A stretch of DNA of 64,000 bases from VXNE01 sp963664635 (GCA_963664635.1 OY761542.1:806001-870000), one strand, 5' to 3'. Counted from the stretch's first letter, positions 41,122 through 51,250 are shown. Numbers and translations are program-made. Notes: generated by a model not told the origin, from the letters alone.

Positions 41122-42078
41122 ATGTCTGTTTCGGGGGCCATTAAACGCGGCTGCAGCTTCTGCGCGATCTTGCTGTTCGCGTCGTCTGCGTTCGCCCAGG
41201 GCGACAGGATCACGGACGGGTTCGCCGCAGCCGGCGAAGAGGTGACGCCGAGCCACGTCCATCAGGCCACGGTGGACCTGATCGCCGAGATCCGCATCCT
41301 GCGCCGAGAACTGGGCGCGAACGATTACCCCGTGGAAGCGGAGCAGCAGGAAGACCGTGCACCGGTGCACGTCTACGTCAAGACCCTTGAAGTTCACGCC
41401 AAAGTGTCGCGCCTGCAACGGCGGCTGGGTTTCCCGGCGGCGGAGGTCGGCCGGATTCCGATCGAGGAGGTCGAGCCCCGCGATGTGCTCCAGAGCGTCG
41501 TCGGCATCCTCGGCGACACGCGTGAGGTCAAGCGGCAGATGGTCGTCGAGACGCAGATAGACGTAGCGCCGTTCGCCGGCGGCAAGACGCTGTCGATGGT
41601 GTACAAGAACCTTGCGGATGCATCGTTCCTGCTCGATGGACTGGTCGGCCGGCCCCTGGCCCCCAGCGACGTGTACTGGCACACGCAACACATCCTGGAC
41701 GAGATGGAACTGATCGCCGCGAAGCTTCGCGTTCCGCTTGAGTCGGCGGTGCCGGCCGTGGAGGGGCGGAAGACACCGAAGGATGTCGCCCAGCAGGTGC
41801 TCCGTGCGGGCTACAAGGTGGTCAACCTGCAGACGGGGCTCGGGATGGACGGGTTGAACGTTCCTCGGATGACACTCGTGCGGGTCACACCTTCCGAGCT
41901 GTTCGACGCGACCGGCATGCTGCTGGCCGAGATGACGCGCATCAAGGCCCACCTGGACATCAACGTACCCGGCGATGTCCATCCGGAGCCGCCGAGGAAG
42001 ACGCCGACGGACGTATTCGCCCAAGTGCTCCTGATCATCAGGAACCTGGATCTCTTGACCGACGCCGTGGCGGCGTGA
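41122..42078 (+). CDS. Secreted eight-repeat helical protein A
   Basis: A 318-residue protein with a signal peptide ending SSAFAQ and eight copies of a helical unit of about 23-25 residues beginning with a (T/A/E)P-x-D/E-V type motif: TPSHVHQATVDLIAEIRILR, EPRDVLQSVVGILGDTREVK, APSDVYWHTQHILDEMELIA, TPKDVAQQVLRAGYKVVNLQ, TPSELFDATGMLLAEMTRIK, TPTDVFAQVLLIIRNLD and two less regular ones. It is paralogous to the protein at 43057 over its full length. I recognise no family; a periplasmic scaffold or binding role beside the heme protein is inferred. Confidence 0.7.
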   Translation: MSVSGAIKRGCSFCAILLFASSAFAQGDRITDGFAAAGEEVTPSHVHQATVDLIAEIRILRRELGANDYPVEAEQQEDRAPVHVYVKTLEVHAKVSRLQRRLGFPAAEVGRIPIEEVEPRDVLQSVVGILGDTREVKRQMVVETQIDVAPFAGGKTLSMVYKNLADASFLLDGLVGRPLAPSDVYWHTQHILDEMELIAAKLRVPLESAVPAVEGRKTPKDVAQQVLRAGYKVVNLQTGLGMDGLNVPRMTLVRVTPSELFDATGMLLAEMTRIKAHLDINVPGDVHPEPPRKTPTDVFAQVLLIIRNLDLLTDAVAA

Positions 42079-42304
42079 CCTCACGACCCGTGCTCGTGCC
42101 GCACCACCCGCGGGCATCGCATGCACCTGCCGCCGCGGATCGGCAAGGAAACGCGGGGGTTTCGCCGAAGAGCAACGCCGCCAGTGCCGCCAAGTCATGG
42201 CTTATGCCGACCCGATTCCGCAATGGCGCACATGGCCGCTTGTCGCCTCGTGTGCGCCCCAGAGTCGCGTATCGTCGATCACTTCGTCATCAGGGACCGT
42301 GTCC

Positions 42305-42874
42305 ATGCCGCCAACACTTGTGAAGATCATACTCTTGACGCTCGGTTTCACCGTTGCCGCCAGTGCCGATTCGACCGACGGCGGCGTCCCGCATCGTGAC
42401 GTGGCCGACATGCTCTACGAACTGGCCTTCGCCAATCGCACGGTCTATACAAGGGATGTTGTACAACGGCTTACCCTTGAGGAGTCCGTACTTACCGCCT
42501 CGGAGCATTACAGAGACGAGAAAGGCCTGCCGTTGCCGGCGCAAATGTTCCGCTTGAGCGCCGAGGAGCTCTTCGGCAACACTGATGCCTTCTACCTCTC
42601 GCTGCGCTCGGTCGATCCGATCAACTTCGCCAATGGCCCTATCTCGCCCACGGAGGAGGAAGGGCTCCAGTTCGTGTTGGATAATCCCACGCAGCGCTTC
42701 TATGCCGAGGAACGAGGTCTCGACGGTCGGCGGAGCCTGGTCGCGGTCTATGCGGATGTGGCGAGCGTGGAAGCGTGCGTGGCGTGCCATAACAGCCACC
42801 CGGAATCGCCAAAGCGGGATTTCGAAATCGGTGACGTGATGGGCGGCGTTGTCATCCGTTTGTTCATGGAGTAG
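42305..42874 (+). CDS. Tll0287-like heme-binding domain protein (DUF3365)
   Basis: A 189-residue periplasmic protein with signal peptide (LVKIILLTLGFTVAASA) and the signature CVACHNSHPESPKRDFEIGD, which binds one c-type heme in the Tll0287-like PAS-type fold. Such domains sense redox state or gases, often at the input end of histidine kinases; here it stands alone. It lies between the two paralogous repeat proteins in the same direction, suggesting a common complex. No strong ribosome site is visible before ATG 42305. Confidence 0.78.
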   Translation: MPPTLVKIILLTLGFTVAASADSTDGGVPHRDVADMLYELAFANRTVYTRDVVQRLTLEESVLTASEHYRDEKGLPLPAQMFRLSAEELFGNTDAFYLSLRSVDPINFANGPISPTEEEGLQFVLDNPTQRFYAEERGLDGRRSLVAVYADVASVEACVACHNSHPESPKRDFEIGDVMGGVVIRLFME

Positions 42875-43056
42875 CAGGGGCGCTCCAAGGACATCCAGAC
42901 ATACAACGGGTCCGCTCGCTTGGTGGCTCCCTGGACGCTGACGTTTCGCCCGCCGCTGCGGGCTGGCGATCGCGCGGAGCCTTGGGTCTTGGACGTGGCC
43001 GACTCCCCTGTCGATCCATGGGGGTCTTTCCGGATAGCGTGTGGAGGACTTTGGAG

Positions 43057-44082
43057 ATGAAGGAGCATTGGCCGATACGGCGTGCGGGCAAGGCGATGGC
43101 GGCATGCTCGGTCCTACTGTGGGTAGCGGGCTTGGTTGGGTCATCCGCGGCAGCAGCTCAAGAGGAGGAAGGCAGTTGGATCGAGGCGATCGCCGAATGG
43201 CTGGGATCGTCCTCGAAATCCACGGAGGAAGCAGTCCATCGAGAGGCGAGCCCCGGCGAGGTCTTTCGGGCGGTTCAGGATCTCATGGCCGAGATCACCA
43301 TACTGCGAGCGGAACTGGGTGTGTACGACTATCCTCCGGAAGCGGAACCGCAGGAAGACCGGGCGCCGGTCCATGTGTACGCCAAAACCCTGGAAGTGCT
43401 GTCCAAGGTCATTGCCGTTCAGCGACGGTACGACGTTCCGGTGGCCGAGGAACGCCAGATACCCTTCAAGGAAATCGGATTCGGGGATGTCCTCGGGAAT
43501 GTCGAGCACATCATCGCCGAACTCCGAAAGGTCAAAGCCAGCATGGTGATCGGTCGGAAGATCGAGCCAGCGATGCTGGTGGGAGGGCAGACGGCGTCGT
43601 CGGTCTACAAGAGCTTGGCGGACGCCTCGGTCCTGCTCGACGGACTTCGCGGCCGGCAGCTCACCCCGGACGACGTTTATCAAAACTGTACGTATATTCT
43701 CGATGAGATGGAGCTTGTTGCCGCCAGGCTCGATGTGTCGTTCGATCGTGATCCGCCCGACGTGACCGAAGCGAAGAGATCAAAGGACGTTGCCCTGCAG
43801 GTGCTGCGCGCGACCTACAAGATGATCAACCTGCAGACGAGGTTGGGCATGGACGCTTCCGGTGTCCCGGGTCTCACCTTGGTCCGTGTAACTCCCTCGG
43901 AGGTGTTTGACTCCACCAACATGCTGTTGGCCGAAATGGCGCGCATCAAGCTCCATCTCGACATCGAGGCGCTGCGGGATGAGCAGCCGCAGCCCAAAGG
44001 CAAGAGTTCGAGAGACGTTTTCGCATTGGTTCTTGGCATCATACGGAATCTGGACGAGATATCGGCGGCGGTCGAGAGCTGA
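43057..44082 (+). CDS. Secreted eight-repeat helical protein B (paralogue of A)
   Basis: A 341-residue paralogue of the protein at 41122, with signal peptide ending SSAAAAQ and an added acidic segment (EEEGSWIEAIAEWLGSSSK). The same eight units follow: SPGEVFRAVQDLMAEITILR, APVHVYAKTLEVLSKVIAVQ, GFGDVLGNVEHIIAELRKVK, TPDDVYQNCTYILDEMELVA, TPSEVFDSTNMLLAEMARIK and others. EPQEDRAPVHVYAKTLEV is almost identical in both proteins. GGAGG and GGAG precede ATG 43057. Function unknown. Confidence 0.7.
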   Translation: MKEHWPIRRAGKAMAACSVLLWVAGLVGSSAAAAQEEEGSWIEAIAEWLGSSSKSTEEAVHREASPGEVFRAVQDLMAEITILRAELGVYDYPPEAEPQEDRAPVHVYAKTLEVLSKVIAVQRRYDVPVAEERQIPFKEIGFGDVLGNVEHIIAELRKVKASMVIGRKIEPAMLVGGQTASSVYKSLADASVLLDGLRGRQLTPDDVYQNCTYILDEMELVAARLDVSFDRDPPDVTEAKRSKDVALQVLRATYKMINLQTRLGMDASGVPGLTLVRVTPSEVFDSTNMLLAEMARIKLHLDIEALRDEQPQPKGKSSRDVFALVLGIIRNLDEISAAVES

Positions 44083-44412
44083 CTGGGAGTAGCGTCGCGG
44101 ACCGCTGCGGTGGAACAGGCTGGAAGGACGCCCGTGCGTGACAGGGCGTTTTCGACCTCCAGGGATCGACGGGCGGTTCCGCACCGAGCCGCGGTCCGGG
44201 TAGCGCGCCGTGGGCGTGTGGCGGGCGTTTCGTGGCGGATGGCTCGTGAGCGGGGCCGCTATTCCCACCGCAACTCTGCCCGTTGGGCGCTCCCGCTATC
44301 CGTAGTACACTCGCCCGGCTCGGCAAGAGAGGTCCGACACGCTCCGGGCCGGACCGCTGACAGAAAGACAACCGAGAGACAACCGAGAGACGCAACCTGG
44401 ACATAGGGGGAA
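44083..44412 (+). promoter_or_regulatory. Intergenic leader before the thiolase gene
   Basis: No gene is supported in these 330 bp. TTGGGC (44283) with TAGTAC (44301) could be a weak promoter. Two copies of AACCGAGAGAC follow near 44370-44391, and AGGGGG (44405-44410) is the ribosome site of the thiolase gene. Confidence 0.4.
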
Positions 44413-45600
44413 ATGATGCGTGATGTGGTAGTGGTAGACAGTATCCGGACGGGCCTCGCGAAGTCCTTCCGCGGCAGCTTCAACCTGACGCGGTCCGATG
44501 ACATGCTGGCGCATCTCATCGACTCGCTGCTCGACCGGAACCCGAACGTCTCGGCGGACGAGGTGGAAGACGTCGTGGTCGGCGCGGCCAGCCACGCGGG
44601 CGAGCAGGACGGCAATCTGGCGCGCCTCGCGGTCGTACTCTCCCGACTCCCGATCACCGCGGCGGGCTTGACCATCAACCGGTTCTGTTCGTCCGGCCTG
44701 CAGTCGATCGCCATCGCGGCGAATCAGATCGCCTCGGGCAACACCCAGGTGGCCATCGCCGGCGGCGTCGACTCGATTTCGATGCGTACCCGGCAGGAGC
44801 CCGGCAAGTCCAAGCCGAACCAGCGCCTGCTCGACGAGAAGCCGGACATCTTCATGGCGATGGGCAACACGGCGGAAGTCGTGGCGCGCCGCTACCAGGT
44901 GACGCGCGAGATGCAGGACGTGTACGCCCTGCAGAGCCAGCAGCGTTATGCGGCGGCGGCCGAAGCGGGCTGGATGGCCGAGGAGATCTCGCCGATGCCC
45001 GCCACGATGCTGAAGACCGACCGGGAGACGGGTGAAGAAAGCCACGTGGACGTCACGGTGGACCGCGACGAGTGCAACCGTCCGACGACCACCCTCGACG
45101 GTCTGGCGGGTCTGGCCCCGGCGTTCGAGGACGACGGCACCGTGACGGCCGGCAACGCCTCGCAACTCTCCGACGGCGCCTCCATGACGCTCCTGATGAG
45201 CGCCGACCGCGCCGGCCAACTCGGGATCCAGCCGATGGGCGTCTATCGCGGCTTCACGGTCGCCGCGTGCGAACCCGACGAGATGGGGATCGGTCCCGTG
45301 TTCGCGATTCCGCGGTTGCTCGAGAACGTCGGCATCCGGCAGGACGATGTCGACCTCTGGGAACTGAACGAAGCGTTCGCGTCGCAGTGCGTCTACTGCC
45401 GCGATGAACTCGGCATCGACAACGAGAAGTACAACGTCAACGGCGGCAGCATCGCCATCGGACATCCGTTCGGCATGACGGGGTCGCGCCTGACCGGCTC
45501 GATCCTGCGCGAGCTGCAGCGCCGCAACCAGAAGTACGGCGTTGTGACGATGTGCATTGGCGGCGGCCAGGGAGCCGCTGGACTGTTCGAAGCCGCCTGA
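44413..45600 (+). CDS. Thiolase (acetyl-CoA C-acyltransferase)
   Basis: A 395-residue thiolase with both catalytic cysteines (NRFCSSGLQ near 90 and VTMCIGGGQG near 385) and the histidine of IAIGHPFGMTG. These enzymes cleave 3-ketoacyl-CoA or condense acetyl-CoA; length and sequence suit a FadA/PhaA-like enzyme. ATG 44413 is directly followed by a second ATG. It is the only beta-oxidation gene in this stretch, though crotonase and MaoC genes lie 3-5 kb downstream. Confidence 0.88.
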   Translation: MMRDVVVVDSIRTGLAKSFRGSFNLTRSDDMLAHLIDSLLDRNPNVSADEVEDVVVGAASHAGEQDGNLARLAVVLSRLPITAAGLTINRFCSSGLQSIAIAANQIASGNTQVAIAGGVDSISMRTRQEPGKSKPNQRLLDEKPDIFMAMGNTAEVVARRYQVTREMQDVYALQSQQRYAAAAEAGWMAEEISPMPATMLKTDRETGEESHVDVTVDRDECNRPTTTLDGLAGLAPAFEDDGTVTAGNASQLSDGASMTLLMSADRAGQLGIQPMGVYRGFTVAACEPDEMGIGPVFAIPRLLENVGIRQDDVDLWELNEAFASQCVYCRDELGIDNEKYNVNGGSIAIGHPFGMTGSRLTGSILRELQRRNQKYGVVTMCIGGGQGAAGLFEAA

Positions 45601-45709
45601 CCGGCGGTCCCCTCCGGGTTACCGGCCGAGCCGCCGCACGGCGGGGGTAGCGGTCGCTACCCGGAGCGCGGGGCGGCGTCCGCAAGAGGACGCCGCGGGC
45701 CGCGAAACG

Positions 45710-46254
45710 ATGGCAAGAGGGTCGTTGCAGGGCGTGTCCAAAAGACGCTGGCCTGGCACTCGCAACCCGCCGACACCGGGGCGCCGTCGCTGTGCCTGTA
45801 ACTGGGGCGCCTGGGCACTGGTCACGGCGCTGCTGGCCGCGCCCGCGGTCGCGAACCCCTATGCCGAGCATTCCGACGAGGAACTCAACCGCGTTGCCTC
45901 CGACTGGGAGGCGTTGAACAGCGAGGAACGGCGCGACGTCTTCGTCGAGATGCGCCGGCGCATGGCCGAGGACGGCCGCGCGCAGTCCATGCCGGTGGAA
46001 GTGCGGCGTCGGTTCGGCCGTACGATCCGGCGGCCGGACGGCTCCGTAGTGCGCATCGAGCAGGTGGTGCGGGTGCGCTCGCGAGCGACGCGGACATCGT
46101 CCGGCGAAGGCCCCAACGAAAGCCCCGACGAAAGCCCCGAGGAAGGCCCCGACGACTACGGCAAGGGTTTCGAGCAGCGCGTGGAACGGACCGAAGCGTC
46201 CGGGGACACGCCGGCCGCGCAGGCGGTCAAGGTCAACAAGACGGTCGACACCGA

Positions 46255-46258
<4 letters not shown>
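45710..46258 (+). CDS. Hypothetical exported protein in the two-component operon
   Basis: A 182-residue protein with a long basic N-region, one hydrophobic signal/anchor (WALVTALLAAPAVANP), a helical segment HSDEELNRVASDWEALNSEE followed by RRDVFVEMRRRMAEDG that resembles DUF3106-like repeats, and an acidic repeated tail (NESPDESPEEGPDD). Its stop overlaps the start of the response regulator (TTGA), so it belongs to that operon and may take part in its signalling. Confidence 0.55.
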
Positions 46259-46974
<716 letters not shown>

Positions 46975-46991
46975 GGCGCCGCGGGCGGGTC

Positions 46992-48395
46992 GTGGCGTTG
47001 GCTGGCTCCGGTCGGAAGCTGCCCAACTTCGGCGCCGACGCGCTCCCGACGTCGCTCCTCGCGCGGACCAACGTCGTCCTGGCGTTCAGCGCCGTCGCCA
47101 TCGCGGCGACCGCGCTGGCGGCCCTGCAGGTGTTCGTCGTCGGTCCGATGACGGAGCGCTCCGCGGACGACGAAGCGGGCCTCGTCGTGCTCTCCGCCCA
47201 GACGTGGGCCGAGCTGCCGGACTACACGGACGCGCGTCCCGCGTTCGAGCTCGAGATGGCCCGCATGCACGATATCGTCATCAGCCCGGACCTCCGGAAC
47301 CTGTCCCCCGCGGCGGCGGACAACGACTACTACGCGCTGCTCAGAGCCCGCATCTCGGAGCGTCTCGGGGCGCCCGTGCGGCTGCTCGAGGGTGACGAGC
47401 TGGTCTGGGCCGACCTGCCGATTCCGGGAGGCAGGCTGCAGATCGGCTTTTCCCCGGGGCAGCAGGACGAGCAGCTACCGTACGTGGGCCTGATCATCGG
47501 CGTCGTGGGGGCCGTCATCGTGCTGGTGACGTCGTCCCTGGTCGTGCGGCGCATCGCACGGCCCCTGGCCGAGACTGCGGAAGCGGTGGAAGCTTTCCGG
47601 GGGTCGGAAGGCTTCTCGCCGGTGCCGGAAAAGGGCCCCCGTGAACTGGTCACGCTCGCGGAGAGCTTCAACCGGATGGCCCGGGACATCAGCGCGCTGC
47701 TCTCCAGCCGCACGACCCTGCTCGCCGGGATCTCCCACGACCTGAGAACCCCCCTTGCGCGCATGCGTCTCGCCGTGGAACTGCTGCCCGACGACGTCGA
47801 CCGCAAACTCGTTGCGCGCATGGAAGGCAACCTCGAGCGGATGGATGAACTGATCGGCGATGCGTTGCGCTTTGCCAGGGGCGCCGGGGAGGCTGCCCAG
47901 GAGCTGCTGCTGAAGCCTTACATCGAGTCGGTCGTGGCCGATGTCGACGCGGGCGTGCCGGTGCGGTGGAACGGCAACGAGGAGGCGCGGGTGCTGGTCG
48001 CGCCCGGGGCATTCGCGCGGGTGTTGGCCAATCTGGTCGACAACGCTCGCCGGCACGCAGAGGATGCGGCCGTTGTCGTCAACGTCGGCGACGAGCTCGG
48101 GGTGCATGTGGTCGACAGCGGGCCGGGGATACCCGAGGAGGAGCGGGAGCGGGTCTTCCAGCCGTTCTTTCGGCTCCAACCTCCGCGCACGCGGGACCCA
48201 GGGGGCAGCGGGCTCGGCCTCGCCATCGTGCAGCAGCTCTGCCTGGCCCACGGCTGGCGGGTCGGCATCGACACGAGCGACTCCGGCGGGGCGGATGTAT
48301 GGATTTCCGTCAGCACGCTGATACAAACAGACACAAAACCGCCCGCGGGAGAAATCACCGGGAAACAGCCGTTTGGCACGATGCCCGCGGGGTGA
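46992..48395 (+). CDS. EnvZ-like sensor histidine kinase
   Basis: A 467-residue kinase: transmembrane segments near 25-50 and 163-188, periplasmic sensor loop between, HAMP domain, H-box LLAGISHDLRTPLARMRLAV, N-box LANLVDNARRHA, G-boxes VDSGPGIPEEE and GGSGLGLAIV. It phosphorylates the OmpR-like regulator encoded 17 bp upstream. GTG 46992 is the start; a terminator-like hairpin follows at 48516. Confidence 0.88.
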   Translation: MALAGSGRKLPNFGADALPTSLLARTNVVLAFSAVAIAATALAALQVFVVGPMTERSADDEAGLVVLSAQTWAELPDYTDARPAFELEMARMHDIVISPDLRNLSPAAADNDYYALLRARISERLGAPVRLLEGDELVWADLPIPGGRLQIGFSPGQQDEQLPYVGLIIGVVGAVIVLVTSSLVVRRIARPLAETAEAVEAFRGSEGFSPVPEKGPRELVTLAESFNRMARDISALLSSRTTLLAGISHDLRTPLARMRLAVELLPDDVDRKLVARMEGNLERMDELIGDALRFARGAGEAAQELLLKPYIESVVADVDAGVPVRWNGNEEARVLVAPGAFARVLANLVDNARRHAEDAAVVVNVGDELGVHVVDSGPGIPEEERERVFQPFFRLQPPRTRDPGGSGLGLAIVQQLCLAHGWRVGIDTSDSGGADVWISVSTLIQTDTKPPAGEITGKQPFGTMPAG

Positions 48396-48515
48396 GACGA
48401 GTCAGCTAGCAAGGCTGAAGCCCAAGGTCGAGGGGCCGGCCAGTCCGTTTGGGGCGGCTCCCGTCCGGCAGAGGCATCTCTCCCCCTCGCGGCCTCGCCC
48501 TTCGAGGTCGATCCG

Positions 48516-48546
48516 GCCCGCCAGCTCCCTCTCCAGGCTGGCGGGC
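48516..48546 (+). terminator. Terminator-like hairpin after the kinase gene
   Basis: GCCCGCCAGC (48516-48525) pairs with GCTGGCGGGC (48537-48546), followed by TTCCTATTT. It lies in the 318-bp gap between the kinase and the crotonase genes, which otherwise shows nothing codable. Confidence 0.65.
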
Positions 48547-48713
48547 TTCCTATTTCTGGGCTCGACTCCCGCGTCTTGGCGTCATGCAGCGCGCCGTCCC
48601 GGACTTCCGGGCGCCGTCGGTCCGGCCCCGGCGGGGGCCCCTTGTGGCGGGCCGTTTCGAATTCCTGCATGATCCCCGAACGGTGGCCACGAGGGTCGCC
48701 CGCAAAGGTTCCC

Positions 48714-49490
48714 ATGGACTTCAAGGAAATCCTCTACGACGTGGACGGGCCGCTGGCGCTCGTTACCATTGATCGCCCGCGGCGCCATAACGCGATTTCC
48801 CTCGACACGCTGGAGGAACTGCATGGCGCGGTGCGTCTTGCGGCGACGGACGACGACGTGCGGGTGATCGCCATCACCGGCGCCGGGGGCAGGGCGTTCG
48901 CGTCCGGCTCCGATCTCTCGGAGGTCCTGCACCGGGACTTCAGGAAGGCGCTCGAACCGATCGTGCAGGGGCTGGCGGACCAGCTCGAGCGGACCCCCAA
49001 GCCGACCATCGCGGCCATCGACGGGATCTGCATGGGCGGCGGCCTCGAAGTCGCGCTCGGCTGCGACCTGCGCATCGCGACCCGGCGGTCCCGCTTCGCG
49101 ACGCCCGAGGGGAAGCTCGGGATCATTCCCGGCGGGGGCGCAACCGCGCGGCTGCCGCGCATCGTCGGACGGGGGTGGGCCATGGACATGATGCTGATGG
49201 GCGAGCCCATCGACGCGGAACGGGCGCTCTCCATCGGCCTGGTGACGCGCCTCGTCGAACCCGACGAACTGTTGCCCGAGACGCGCCGGATCGCCGACCA
49301 CCTGGCGAGCTTCGCACCGTTCGTCCCGCGGACCATGAAGGCGATGGTGAACTTCGGCATGGAGGCGAGCCTCGCCGGCGCCCTGATGCTCGAGAAGTAC
49401 GCGCAGGGTGCGCTCGTGCAGACCGAGGACAAGCAGGAGGGCATCACGGCTTTCCTCGAAAAGCGCAAACCCGATTTCAAAGGCCGCTGA
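48714..49490 (+). CDS. Enoyl-CoA hydratase/isomerase
   Basis: A 258-residue crotonase with AFASGSDLSEV (first oxyanion segment), MGGGLEVALGCDLRIA (catalytic Glu in GGGLE) and ATPEGKLGIIPGGGATARL. It should hydrate 2-enoyl-CoA. The MaoC genes 45 and 565 bp downstream run in the same direction and may form a fatty-acid or polyketide-type unit with it. Confidence 0.85.
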   Translation: MDFKEILYDVDGPLALVTIDRPRRHNAISLDTLEELHGAVRLAATDDDVRVIAITGAGGRAFASGSDLSEVLHRDFRKALEPIVQGLADQLERTPKPTIAAIDGICMGGGLEVALGCDLRIATRRSRFATPEGKLGIIPGGGATARLPRIVGRGWAMDMMLMGEPIDAERALSIGLVTRLVEPDELLPETRRIADHLASFAPFVPRTMKAMVNFGMEASLAGALMLEKYAQGALVQTEDKQEGITAFLEKRKPDFKGR

Positions 49491-49535
49491 TCCTCTGGTA
49501 ACGTTGCGGGTTTTGGGCGACTCCCAGGGGGACCA

Positions 49536-50036
49536 ATGGCCGTAGACAAGTTCCCGGTCGAGGCCGGGCACATCATGATGTTCGCGCGCTCCGTCGGCGA
49601 CGATAACCAGATCTACTACGACGAGGACTATGCGAAGTCCACGGAGTGCGGGAGTGTTGTCGCACCGCCGACGTTCGTGCAGGCGAGCGCGCAGTTCGAT
49701 CCCGACTACTTCCTGCGGCCCAAGGTCGGCCAGCCGTGGTTCGGCTCCGGCGGCAAGCCGACGGGCGTCGAGCGCGAGAGCGGCGGCGGCGGGGGTGGAG
49801 GCGGCGGAGGCGGCCTGCACGCGGAACAGCGGTACGTCTATCACCGGCATCCCCGCGTCGGCGACGTGCTCACCGCGACCACCCGGCCCGGCAACAGTTG
49901 GGAGCGGGAAAGCCGCCGGGCGGGCAAGCTCAAGTTCTCCGAGACGGTGACCGAGTACCGGGACCAGAACGGGGAGCTCGTCGTCACGGCGACGGGCGTG
50001 GGCGTGCAGACGGAACGTCCGGTCGATCAGGGATAG
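49536..50036 (+). CDS. MaoC-like dehydratase, FAS1-like N-terminal type
   Basis: A 166-residue hot-dog-fold protein of the FAS1-like dehydratase group (AGHIMMFARSVGDDNQIYYD, VAPPTFVQASAQFDP, YVYHRHPRVGDVLT). It is the non-catalytic or substrate-binding half and pairs with the MaoC protein encoded 19 bp downstream, as in HadA/HadB. A run of 11 glycines (about residues 83-93) interrupts the usual loop. Confidence 0.8.
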   Translation: MAVDKFPVEAGHIMMFARSVGDDNQIYYDEDYAKSTECGSVVAPPTFVQASAQFDPDYFLRPKVGQPWFGSGGKPTGVERESGGGGGGGGGGGLHAEQRYVYHRHPRVGDVLTATTRPGNSWERESRRAGKLKFSETVTEYRDQNGELVVTATGVGVQTERPVDQG

Positions 50037-50055
50037 CGAGAACACGGAGGAAGAC

Positions 50056-50463
50056 ATGGCTTTGAAAGCGACAGACCTGAACGTCGGCGACACCCACACC
50101 GAGCGGCTCGTCGAGGACCTCAAGCGCACGCAGATCGTTCAGTACGCGGGCGCGTCCGGCGATTACAACCCGGTGCACACCGACGAACTCTTCACGAAGG
50201 AGGTGGCCGGGTATCCGACGGTTTTCGCCCACGGCATGCTCACCATGGGCATGACGGGGCGGATGCTGACCAACTACGTCGGCGACGGACGGCTCACGGA
50301 GTACGGAGTCCGGTTCACCAACCAGGTGTGGCCCGGCGACACGCTCGATTCCACGGCGACGGTCACGGGCGTCCACGACGGCCTCGTCGATCTCGACATC
50401 TCGACCGTCAACCAGAAGGGTGATGTCGTCCTGATGGGCAAGGCCCAGGCGCGCGTCGACTGA
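50056..50463 (+). CDS. MaoC (R)-specific enoyl-CoA/ACP hydratase subunit
   Basis: A 135-residue hot-dog-fold hydratase with the hydratase-2 motif YAGASGDYNPVHTDELF (catalytic Asp/His) and FAHGMLTMGMTGRML. It hydrates trans-2-enoyl thioesters to the (R)-3-hydroxy form together with the preceding FAS1-like subunit. GGAGGA precedes ATG 50056. Confidence 0.85.
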   Translation: MALKATDLNVGDTHTERLVEDLKRTQIVQYAGASGDYNPVHTDELFTKEVAGYPTVFAHGMLTMGMTGRMLTNYVGDGRLTEYGVRFTNQVWPGDTLDSTATVTGVHDGLVDLDISTVNQKGDVVLMGKAQARVD

Positions 50464-50489
50464 CGGTTCAATGATGGGGGGGTGGGGGC

Positions 50490-50505
50490 GGGACGAGCCC
50501 GTCCC
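50490..50505. terminator. Hairpin between convergent genes
   Basis: GGGACG and CGTCCC pair over an AGCC loop, between the MaoC gene (ends 50463) and the convergent SDR gene (ends 50506). On the minus strand it begins GGTAGGGGACGGGC, related to the repeats at 9551 and 27547. It probably acts in both directions. Confidence 0.5.
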
Positions 50506-51237
50506 CTACCACCTTTCGAGCGACGTCCTCACGTCCACCTCGAAGGACCACGCCCCCCGGGGCTGGTGGTAGAGGAACTCGTAGCAGTCGACGATGCCGC
50601 CGATGTCGATCAGCCGGCCTTCGCCCATGCGCTCGGCGAGTTCGGGAAAGCCCTGCTTGATCTTCTCGCCGCCGATCGGCCCGTCGACCACGACGTGGCC
50701 GACGTGGATGCCCTCCTCGCCGTATTCCTTGGCCATTGCCTGGGCGAGGTTCCGCAACGCGCCCTTCGACGCGTTGAAGGCCCCGAAGTTGGGCCGGCCG
50801 CGCAACGACGCGCTGGCGCCGGTGAACAGGAGCGTGCCCCCGCGCCTGCGCATGCGCCGCACGGCCTCGCGCCCGAACAGGAACCCCCCGAACGCTCCGA
50901 CGCGCCAGGAGCTCTCGAAGTAGCTGGCTTCCATGTCCGCGATGCGGCCCGGGGTGTTGTTGCCGGCGTTGTAGATGGCGAGGGTGAGTTCGCCCTCCGC
51001 GGCCTCGGCCGCATCGAACAGGGCGATCACCTGTGCCTCGTCGGTGGCGTCGGCCACGACCGCGGTGGCGTTGTCGCCGATCTTCGCCGCCAGCGCGTCC
51101 ACGCTCGCGGCCGTCCGGCCGGCAACGAAGACGTGGTGCCCCCGCTCGGCGAAGCGGATGCAGAGCTGGCCGCCGAGGCCGTCCTCGGGTCCGACCCCGA
51201 TCACTATCGCCTTGCGCCTGGTTTCTTCGTTCGGCAT
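50506..51237 (-). CDS. SDR-family protein with Tyr-to-Phe active-site change
   Basis: A 243-residue Rossmann protein with an unusual cofactor loop VIGVGPEDGLGGQL, IYNAGNN, and the active-site region FTGASASLRGRPNFGAFNAS followed by KGAL. The normal Tyr of YxxxK is Phe (FNASK), which should remove the proton donor, although Ser and Lys remain. It may bind NAD(P) without classical activity. It starts 13 bp after the esterase gene stop, so both form an operon. Confidence 0.78.
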   Translation of the reverse strand: MPNEETRRKAIVIGVGPEDGLGGQLCIRFAERGHHVFVAGRTAASVDALAAKIGDNATAVVADATDEAQVIALFDAAEAAEGELTLAIYNAGNNTPGRIADMEASYFESSWRVGAFGGFLFGREAVRRMRRRGGTLLFTGASASLRGRPNFGAFNASKGALRNLAQAMAKEYGEEGIHVGHVVVDGPIGGEKIKQGFPELAERMGEGRLIDIGGIVDCYEFLYHQPRGAWSFEVDVRTSLERW

Positions 51238-51250
51238 GAGCGTCCTCTCT

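Noticed and set aside
49536..50463. A frameshifted single MaoC gene
   Set aside because: Both parts have their own start, ribosome site and full domain, so this is the normal two-subunit arrangement.
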